Source: Zygnema cylindricum (Eukaryota > Streptophyta > Zygnematophyceae > Zygnematales > Zygnemataceae). Taken from it: a stretch of 38,651 nucleotides of DNA. The position numbers and the translations under genes were made by a program. This document shows, one piece after another, positions 31,720 through 38,651 of this stretch; within the stretch, counting starts at the first letter, position 1, and each line of letters begins with the position of its first letter. The notes beneath the pieces are model-generated. The model was not told where the DNA came from. It did no database searches and worked only from the letters and a program-made list of their open reading frames with translations. Where the stretch lies: NCBI GenBank assembly GCA_037447655.1, contig JBBHKE010003337.1, positions 1 to 38,651 of the forward strand. The letters are read 5' to 3'.

Positions 31720-33853
31720 GATTTGTGATCGTCTCACGGCGTCCCGCCGCCTTGTTGCAGTCGCCAAACCTAATGGTGGGATCTGCCCTATCGCCGTGGG
31801 AGAGGTTTTATATAGATTGGTGGCTCGTGCGATGTCTCCAGCTCCAACCAGCTTTCCATGATTATTTTTCTCCTCATCAGTTTGGAGTGGCCACGAGAGG
31901 GGGTTGTGAGGTCATGGTCCACAGGATTCGGGCTTTGTTGGATGTACATCCAGATTGGTTGGTCCTTCAGGTTGACGTTTCCAATGCCTTTAATATGGTG
32001 GATCGGAACGTGATTTTTACAAAGCTTATGGCGGCCCCATCTCCGATTGTCCAATTATTCCCCTGTGTGAGGGCTTTCTATTCTTTGACAAGCAGCCTTT
32101 CCTTCTCGGCCGATCGTGATCTCATTCCTCTCTCCTCTGCTACTGGCTCTTGCCAAGGCGACCCTCTCGGCGGACCTTTGTTCGCCCTCGCCCATTACCG
32201 GGCCTTTCGTGCCTCCGCAACCACATTCCCTTCTTGCCTTTTCCCTTCGGTCGTAGATGATACGCACATTATTGGGCCCAGAGAACAAGTCGTGTTGGCA
32301 TATGATTTTTCAAGGAACGTTTAGCCGAACTCAACCTTTCAGTCCAACCATCGAAGTGTGTTATTTGGTCTCCTCAGGATATTCCACTTTCGTTTACTCC
32401 CCCTTTTGGTTTTCAAACCCCTTCTCCCTCCGATGGCATTCGAGTGCTTGGTCGCACCCTTGGTTCGGATACTTTCGTGACCCAAATCCTTCATGATGCT
32501 TTAGAGACAGATCTAGCCCAAGTGGACAATCTTCCTCGCCTTCCCGATCCCCAAGTTGCTTTTGCTATGTTAACCAGGTGTTTTCCCCACCGCCCTTCTT
32601 ATCTTTCTCGTACTTCCCTTCCCACTTCGACATTTATCTCCTCTCTCTCGGCTTTTGACGATCACCTCATAGAAGTCCTCCACACTTTGTTAGGTCGGGG
32701 GGCATTTGATCGCGAGTCTGGGCCATCAGCCCACATTTAGGCATCCCTCCCTGTCTCTACTGGGGGGTTGGGTCTATAATCCACTGCTCGTGTTGCTCCC
32801 GCTACCTATTTGGGAAGTTGGTGTCTTATTGCCTCTACTCTTGTTTCCCGTTTCTTGGCTGGGGACACCCCCGTTCTAGCTACTGTTATCCCGCGGGTTT
32901 CAAACGGTGTGTTCGCCTTCCAGCGATCTCTATTGGACGCGTCACGTTCTCTTCCTCCCCATGCCCTAGTAGATGTGCCAATTCTCTCCACCCTTGCTAC
33001 TAAATCTGTTGAGCGTGTCTAGGAATCGATTTCTGATCAGGTTGTCGCCCCCATTAAATCTGACCTTCTTAAGGCGCTTCCCTCCGATTCTTCGCGTGCC
33101 CGTCTTCTCTCATGTGGTGGACCTGGTTTTGGGATTTGGCTTTTCGCAACACCTATTTTGGCCACTCTCCGATTTTCACCTGCTCAATTCATTACCGCCC
33201 TCCGATTTCGCATGGGCTTCCCCCATCCTCTTTTACTTGGCTCTCTTGTTTGTGCATGTGGTTGTGTCTTGGGGCCGGATGGTGTCCATTTGCTTCGTTG
33301 CTCCCATGGGGGAGATTTGATCTAAACGCATGATACTATTCGCGACACCATTACGACAATCGCTTTGGAAGGGGGCTTTTCTGTGTGTCGAGAGGTTTCT
33401 CATATCATTCTCTAGCGTCGGATCGATGTTGTTTTGCTTGATGGTGCCCGTCGCATCTTCGATGATATTGTTTTGGCAAATCCAGCTATAGTTGTTCGTC
33501 AGGCAGCTCGACATGTTGGGGTGACAACTCGTGATGTTGCTAAGGTGAAGGAGCGTGATTATGCCCACCTAGACCCTATGGATGACTTTATTCCGATGGC
33601 GGTGGAGATCTTTGGTTGTATGGACGAGTTTCTTTGTACTTGTGCTCGACGTGCTTTCGAGCGCCGAGGACCTGGGAGCCCTCCTTTTTCGGTCCTTACT
33701 TTTTTTTATCGTCAACGCTTATCGGTGGCTTTACAGCGAGTGCAGGCTTCTATTATCCTCCGATTGGTTGTTGGGGTTATGGATCGTCGCCGTGTTCCGG
33801 AACTCCCTCAATGTGCCCCCCCAGGCTGGGGCTTACGGGGTTACTTTTCGTAG
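31720..33853 (+). pseudogene. Decayed non-LTR-type reverse transcriptase, 5' truncated
   Basis: Reads as reverse transcriptase in three collinear frames. Visible landmarks: PNGGICPIAVGEVLYRLVARA (31770-31835), HQFGVATRGG, the DVSNAFN box with its first catalytic Asp, GDPLGGPLFALAHYRAF, and VVDDTHIIGP, where the usual YADD box has become VVDD but both Asp remain. Frame changes by one base occur near 31831 and 32311. From about 32312 to 33853 a single frame runs on with five in-frame stops (32738 TAG, 32777 TAA, 33020 TAG, 33323 TAA, 33413 TAG). It ends with a zinc-binding-like CACGC...H..RCSHGG segment at about 33250-33315 and an RRID-type segment that may be a nuclease-like domain (inference). 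Upstream is non-coding T-rich DNA, consistent with 5' truncation. Such RTs are common repeat proteins in non-flowering plant genomes. Not functional as it stands. Confidence 0.88.
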
Positions 33854-34424
33854 ATATTTAATTGATTTGGGGTTGAAGTTGTAGTTTTGGTTTTCTGAGT
33901 TGTCGTGCTTTTCACTTTGAGTTTGGGTGCTTTTATTTTCCTTGTCGATCGTTTCTTTTCTTTTTCTTTTCTTTTTGTTCCCATTGCTCTATTTGTTTTA
34001 TATTGTAGTTTTTCAGTTTTGGCCATGCCACCCCTTTTGTACCCTGGACTCAAATGGGTTACCATCGTGCTTTTTAATTTATCCTGCTACTTTTTTTTTT
34101 AAATAGTTAGATGGTTTTGCTACTAAAGTTAATTGCTTAATTGAAGCGAGTAACTTTTGACCCAAAATCAGAAAGAATTGTTAACAGTGAGGCACATTAA
34201 TTTAGTTAAGTGGCCCATAATGAGCTACTTGGCAGTTTGGTATAGTTAGCTATAATTTAAGTTAATGTGGGTAATTAACTAAAATTTGATGTGTATTTAA
34301 ACAAGACAATACCACGACATGGCACCGATGGAGCCCTTGACCACGTCTGGCCCAGGGTGTCTAAAAGTGTGCGACATAGATGACACTTTGGATGTGAGGT
34401 TAGCGACCCTCAAGATGCGCATTG
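33854..34424 (+). other. 3' tail of the retroelement and intergenic DNA
   Basis: T-rich sequence to about 34100, ending in a T-run and AAATAG, probably the 3' UTR of the decayed reverse transcriptase element. From 34100 to 34424 AT-rich DNA follows, with repeated TTAATT/TTAGTT words and no gene. No target duplication for the retroelement could be identified. Confidence 0.45.
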
Positions 34425-34442
34425 CTACACCGCTAATCGTTA

Positions 34443-35856
34443 CTACACCGTGAATCGCTATTAGCGTTAACAACATTAATTCGGTGCCCCCAAATTTTGA
34501 CCCTCGAACCTGAATTAAAATTAATAACTCTATTTTTTTTTACGTTAATATAGGTACTGTCTTATTAGCCATAATAACTCTAATTTAGATAGTTTTTAAA
34601 TAGTGTAGTGTACCAAATGTGTCAGTCCGTACTAAAATTGCTCGTTTTTTGGTACAATCGTACAGAAAGAAGGCGTAGACACGAAAAAGCGCACTCAGAT
34701 GTGATTCCTAGTGATAAAGACGGGGGAAAATTATGTTAACCTGTTCTCACATGTCCAATGTGAACACGGGCTATGAAATTCTGTGGTCTTCGTTAACCCA
34801 CAAAATGAGCAGTCTATGTATAGCCTTTGGGATAATGTTTGCCCCTTTCACTTTCCCATTGAATAAGTGCCGCCCAGGCACATAAATATTCTGACCACCC
34901 TTAATCCTGTAAGAACAAGACTCCTCTGAGTCAAACGCAAAAAGAATCACTGAATTTGCTCCCCTGAGCAGTAAGTTATGGTTGGCCAAAGATGGCCTAT
35001 AAATACAAAAGGTCACCTAGAGAGAGGCGCCTCAAACACGCTAAGAACCTTAACTCCTACTCACAACTACCTACTACTCTACCCTAAGCCAATAAAAAGA
35101 GTGTATGGTACAAGAAGGTACAGTGGCCGATTGTACTTCTTGTACGGCCATTGTACAACATGGCCTTCTAGTTGACACTTGTCAACTTGGGAGCCATCGT
35201 TCCTCCTCCCATCCTTTCCGGCGTCCAATGATGTGGCGCCACGTGGCATAGCGCGCCGCTATGTACGAAAGCCGCCAAAGATTCATTCGGGTTTGGCGGG
35301 GGCGACGACGTCCGTCCGATAATGTATTTTACACTGTTAGATTCGCGTCCGCGAGCATCGTTTGACTATAGATGACGTTTCGTCAATTTTGGTATGTTTA
35401 AGTGAAAGTGACGTTTTGCGTAACACTTTATATAATTACCGAACCACATACGTGTATCGTTTTGTCAACGCCTTAATGGTTCAGGCGGTGTACATTAATT
35501 CTCTGCGCACCAAGGTTTAAATCTTGTGGAGGGCAATATTTTGGTAATGTATCAACCTGTCTGTCTGTCTGTTTGTTTCTTTCTGACTTTCTGACTTTGG
35601 CGGCAGCCATGGTGACTCTCTCTCTCTCTCTCTCTCTTCACTCTATAGTCTAAATTAAGAAGTGAATATTAATTACTTCTTTTCAACAGGCTATACTGGC
35701 TACACTATGGGAAAAGTGTACTCAAATTAGCATTAGTGAATAAATTAGAGAACAAAAAAAATTAGTGAAGGGCCTTATACCCAAATTATAATTAATAACC
35801 CTAATTGTTTTTTTACACTAATTTTTTCTTTACTCTAATAGCGATTCACGGTGTAG
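34443..35856. mobile_element. Inner TACACC-family MITE, split by a solo LTR
   Basis: The ends CTACACCGTGAATCGCTATT and its inverse ...GATTCACGGTGTAG are near perfect. The two halves, 34443-34773 and 35689-35856, align with the uninterrupted copy at 12938-13470; the break falls at GGGCTA / GGCTA. The solo LTR at 34774-35688 accounts exactly for the extra length. Confidence 0.85.
34774..35688. mobile_element. Solo LTR of an LTR retrotransposon
   Basis: The 915-bp insertion starts TGAAATTC and ends TTTTCAACA (TG...CA), flanked by the perfect 5-bp duplication ggcta (34769-34773 and 35689-35693). It contains a promoter-like CCTATAAATACA at about 34996 and an AATAAA at about 35091. A (CT)n run lies at 35617-35636. 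No internal coding region, primer site or second LTR is present, which is the footprint left by recombination between two LTRs. The + strand orientation follows the TATA and AATAAA order. The parent family is not identified. Confidence 0.87.
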
Positions 35857-36290
35857 TGTTAAAGTTTTTTTTTGCCACTTCAAACATCTTTTCTTCGTGC
35901 TCACTCATTTGATTGTCAATCCGATCGTTACTATTGGAAGGCAAGATTCTCGCGTTCATATTGGCGGTCTCCGATGGACGATCCAAAAGGTGTGCACAAA
36001 TAAAAGAAATTTCAAGTGTCGAAAAAAACTTCCACACTAATAATGATTAGCGGAGTAGTTTTGAGTTGTTGGTGGAGTATGCCAACAGGTCGTCCATAGT
36101 GTACCCCGTCGCCCCCATAGACCTTGCATCTCGGACTTCGGTAGTGAGGATGTCCTCGCAAAAGAGTAAAATGACAAAGGACAAGTACTCATTACAATAA
36201 GTGGCGTTTAGGAGGACATATGTATCCACATTGTTCACGCCTTTAATGTTGAGCATGAAAGTTGCAGTCCCCGTGGCGTGCTTGTCTGGT
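35849..36290 (-). pseudogene. Unrecognised protein-like segment, minus strand
   Basis: After an acceptor-like TTTTGACCAG (minus strand, about 36285), a frame reads KHATGTATFMLNIKGVNNVD and continues with a mixed, globular-looking composition (CNEYLSFVILLFCEDILT) to a TAA at 36047-36049, within the right end of the outer MITE. The same frame then stays open from 36037 to 35846, with the segment MSEHEEKMFEVAKKN. I do not know the family. It could be part of a transposase or a captured host fragment; the interruption by MITE end sequence argues that it is now broken. Confidence 0.35.
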
Positions 36291-37007
36291 CAAAATAAAA
36301 CATTAAGGGTGATGGAGGGGTTACATTACACATGTTTTTTGTTTAGGGGGCTTAACGAGGGTCGCATGGTGCCTTTGTGGCCAATGATATGCAAAAAAGG
36401 CATTGTCGTACAAGAAGCAATTGCAGGCCAATATCCACACGAAGACGTGATCCTCTACGACTTGAACTTCCATTTTTCAAACGACAAAATATTTTACACT
36501 AACACCTTATAATTCATTTATAAAAGACGAAAGGACAAAATTTCGCCCTGAATGTTTACGTCCCGACAACGAAATAAATACCAATTTGTTAACAACTAAA
36601 TACCGCCACAATAGAAAGATCAATGATTGAAATAGCCGCAGGAAATAGGGCAAGTTCCTTAACAAGTGCAATTTACGAGAAGGAAGAAAAGTGGAACACT
36701 AAATTTGTCTTGGATACACGTGCACCGCAATGTAACATCGATTGTCGTATTATGGGGCCTCGAAGATGTTAACACTCCCACGGGCATTGATGACGAAACT
36801 GAAAACAAGAAAAGAAAAAAACAAAACAAATAAAAAAACAAAAAAAAGAAAATGAAAAACAAGAAAATTGCATAAGTGCATATCAAGCTTGGGATTTTAC
36901 ACACCACATCTTAGGTCAGGGGTGGAAAGACTAGTCCTTATGGCATTACTCGTAGCATCAAGAGGGTATTGTATCACGCCTAAGTTCATGCCACTATTAA
37001 TGGCCTT
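36291..37007. other. Gene-free DNA left of the Ty3 element
   Basis: No gene assigned. An open frame at 36201-36512 (+) and a minus-strand frame over 36335-36475 overlap and neither shows a known motif. An A-rich run at 36795-36860 gives low-complexity frames. Part of this region may be the 3' LTR of the minus-strand Ty3 element, but its borders are not visible. Confidence 0.4.
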
Positions 37008-37079
37008 TGACGTCACTCTCTATTGGTGACGTCACTCACTATTGGTGATGCCACTCGCGACGGGTGACGTCGGTCGTGC
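37008..37079. repeat. 19-bp tandem array carrying TGACGTCA sites
   Basis: Units of 19 bp start at 37008, 37027, 37046 and (partial) 37065. The first two units contain the perfect palindrome TGACGTCA, the core bound by plant bZIP/TGA and CREB-type factors; the third has TGATGCCA and the fourth TGACGTCG. Placed downstream of the Ty3 polyprotein on its own strand, it could lie in the LTR promoter (inference). Confidence 0.8.
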
Positions 37080-37236
37080 ATGACAGTACAACCGTGAATG
37101 GCATGCATCACATCCAGCGTGGGTCGCCGATAAACACCAGAAAATGAATGCCCATTACATATGTACAGTATTTGTGACCATAATCGGAGTACAAAACATA
37201 TATCACGCAAGAAACAACAAATGAATTTGCCCGGAA

Positions 37237-37366
37237 AAACAAATTATTCCAAACACATGGAGCTAGCAAAAAAATAAATGACAAAGCAAGATCAGGTAAT
37301 CGGATAAACAAATTATTCCAAACACATGGACCTAACAAAAAAAAAAGACAAAGCAAGATCAGGTAA
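37237..37366. repeat. 69-bp direct duplication
   Basis: Two imperfect copies start at 37237 and 37306, sharing AAACAAATTATTCCAAACAC and AAAGCAAGATCAGGTAA. It lies just beyond the C-run that follows the Ty3 coding region. Confidence 0.85.
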
Positions 37367-37379
37367 GTAAGGATGGAAT

Positions 37380-37392
37380 TCCCCCCCCCCAA
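37380..37392 (-). promoter_or_regulatory. Possible polypurine tract of the Ty3 element
   Basis: On the minus strand, GGAGCTTGGGGGGGGGGAA follows directly after the polyprotein stop, the position where a plus-strand-primer polypurine tract precedes the 3' LTR. No clear TG that would start the LTR is visible right after it. Confidence 0.35.
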
Positions 37393-37397
37393 GCTCC

Positions 37398-38651
37398 TTA
37401 GCCTGCGAGGGAGCTGGTAAGGACAGCCGGTAGATCGCGACACCCGTGGCAAAACCGACACCCGTGGCAAAACCACTGTCCAGCCGGGACCGGGATAGTG
37501 TGTAGAGGTGGAACCAAACACTCCATACAGAGGAGCATTGTTGTTTCTCCATCAGATCGTCGGCATAACTGACACTCAGTGGCCTCGGTAATCGGCATCC
37601 GCCACGGGTCCATGCTGTGGGAAAGATCAAGTAGATAGTAAGGGGCACAATTTTTTGAATGCTCCTGCAAAGTTCGCGTGTCGGCCCCTTGTAGGCTCAA
37701 TAATCCATTGGAGTCGATTTTTGTTATCCTCAAGATATGAGCTAAAACATCCGTGTCGAGTGTGTCAAAAGTTTGTCGTCGCAAATAAACGTAACCCCCC
37801 ACCCGAAGGGTTTTTGTTGTGGCCGGTAGCTACCACTGCGAGTCTTTGCAAACCGTAAGGAGTCGCGATGTTGAGCAATCTGCAAGTTTTCGAAAGTCAT
37901 TGGCATTTCTCTAGCGAAAAGCAACGCTCGGTTAGTTAGTTATTCCAAAAACAGAGAATCAGACATAAGAGGTAGAGGTAAGCTCGCGACTTTCTGTATA
38001 TTTCTACCTAGTAGTGGTTTTCGACCAAACAACACATAATAGGGGCTGAAATTTGCTAGGATGGCCTGTACAGACATGCGATAAACCATGAAAATATATC
38101 CCAATGATTCATCCCACACCGTAATATGTTTTTCTAAGCAATGTTTACGCAAAGCACGCTTAAAGGTTTGTACATCTCTCTTTGCCAAACTGTCTATTGG
38201 AGGATGATTTCGGCTCGTCCGCCGGTGATCGATTAATGCCTCATCTAGCATCTCCTAAAATTCGCCACGGAACTCGGTTCCTTGGTCTGTAAGTACTTCT
38301 GCAGGGGCTCCATATCGGAGGAGCACGTGCTCCTTAAAAGTTGCGGTGGTAAGTTTGGCAGTTTTCTGTGAGAGTGCCACAACTTCCACCCATTTACTGA
38401 AATTCTCGATCATTATCATGATGTATTGTTTGCCCCTTCGAGAAATGGGAAAGGGACCTGCAAGATCACACGACCACCTGTAAAAGAGACCCCGAATAGG
38501 CAAGGGCTGAAGGGAGGTCTGTCGGTTAGAAAATGAAGTTCGTAGCCGGTCACATGTGCTGCATTCCTGCAACACAGCCGCCACATCAGCCTGCATGCCG
38601 GACCACCAATACCGTGCCTGTACCAAACTCAAAGTCCGTTTGGTGCCATAG
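37398..38651 (-). pseudogene. Ty3/Gypsy polyprotein 3' end: integrase plus PHD finger, inactivated
   Basis: Read on the minus strand from the window edge. The zinc-binding remnant ECSTCDRLR is followed by the integrase core: CDLAGPFP (first Asp) and VLTDQGTEFRGEF (second Asp). The expected catalytic Glu in the SLAKRDVQ segment is Lys. Then come GYIFMVYRMSVQAI and NLQIAQHRDSLRFAKTRSG, a conserved integrase C-terminal stretch. After a frameshift near 37800, VYLRRQTFDTLD, EHSKNCAP and a PHD finger follow (CQLCRRSDGETTMLLCMEC, ending GQWFCHGC), which lacks the usual Trp/His-containing loop. In-frame stops: TAG at 38255-38257 and TAA at 37940-37942. The rest of pol lies beyond the window. The element is dead through stops, a frameshift and an active-site change. 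Confidence 0.88.

Larger units (their letters stand above)
34425..36058. mobile_element. Outer TACACC-family copy interrupted by another copy
   Basis: The left end CTACACCGCTAATCGTTA (34425-34442) and the right end ACTAATAATGATTAGCGGAGTAG (about 36036-36058) are inverted matches that share GCTAATC, a variant of the usual GTGAATC. A second family copy (34443-35855) sits directly after the left end, and about 200 bp of other sequence separates it from the right end. The simplest reading is insertion of one family member into another. Confidence 0.6.

Noticed and set aside
35470-35530. tRNA/SINE-like A-box and B-box words inside the solo LTR
   Set aside because: The putative T-arm does not pair and no acceptor stem or cloverleaf can be drawn, so a tRNA-derived element is not supported.
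36201-36512. 103-codon plus-strand frame
   Set aside because: No motif; a minus-strand frame covers part of the same bases, so strand choice cannot be supported.
32738-38257. Possible reassignment of TAA/TAG to glutamine, as in some ulvophyte algae
   Set aside because: All conserved glutamines in the two spliced host genes use CAA or CAG (for example in EEQKW, GPQFY, WWQG and LQDF), and neither gene has an in-frame TAA/TAG before its end. Repeat decay explains the stops better.

Overview
This is nuclear DNA from a green plant of the streptophyte lineage (a land plant or a charophyte-type alga). The placement rests on two spliced genes that read clearly as plant families: a LAZ1-type seven-helix membrane protein and an F-box protein resembling Arabidopsis At4g00755. 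Both have GT-AG introns and use the standard genetic code. The sequence does not fix the species. Most of the window outside these genes is transposable-element debris, tandem repeats and low-complexity DNA.

Layout. 1-3.75 kb is a repeat island with two related hAT-like elements, each with perfect 19-bp terminal inverted repeats (TIRs) and 8-bp target duplications. 4.48-11.77 kb is the LAZ1-like gene (+ strand, 8 exons, 526 residues, all splice phases consistent). 12.1-17.2 kb is a dense nest of MITE-like elements: one abundant family with ends starting TACACCGTGAATCGC, a second family with GGGCAATTTCC ends and TTA target duplications, and dispersed inverted repeats. 17.86-18.84 kb holds a TATA box, open frames and a strong splice donor of an unrecognised, probably broken gene. 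19.2-21.3 kb is satellite-like, including about 800 bp of almost pure purine on the + strand. 22.4-25.3 kb is intergenic with an inverted copy of the left edge of the window and a pyrimidine-rich tract. 25.40-30.13 kb is the F-box gene (+ strand, 6 exons, 597 residues). 31.7-33.85 kb is a decayed non-LTR-type reverse transcriptase. 34.4-36.06 kb is a nest of MITE within MITE, with a solo LTR inside the inner one. 37.4-38.65 kb (- strand) is the 3' end of a dead Ty3/Gypsy polyprotein with integrase and a damaged PHD finger.

The two host genes share no obvious pathway. LAZ1 proteins are DUF300/Ost-alpha-like membrane proteins, and the F-box protein is probably an SCF ubiquitin-ligase adaptor. 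What links the region is the TACACC MITE family, with at least seven ends or copies in 38 kb, including remnants in introns of both genes. I found no CRISPR array, tRNA or rRNA. Exon coordinates are hand-derived from reading frame, splice consensus and family similarity, without RNA evidence.
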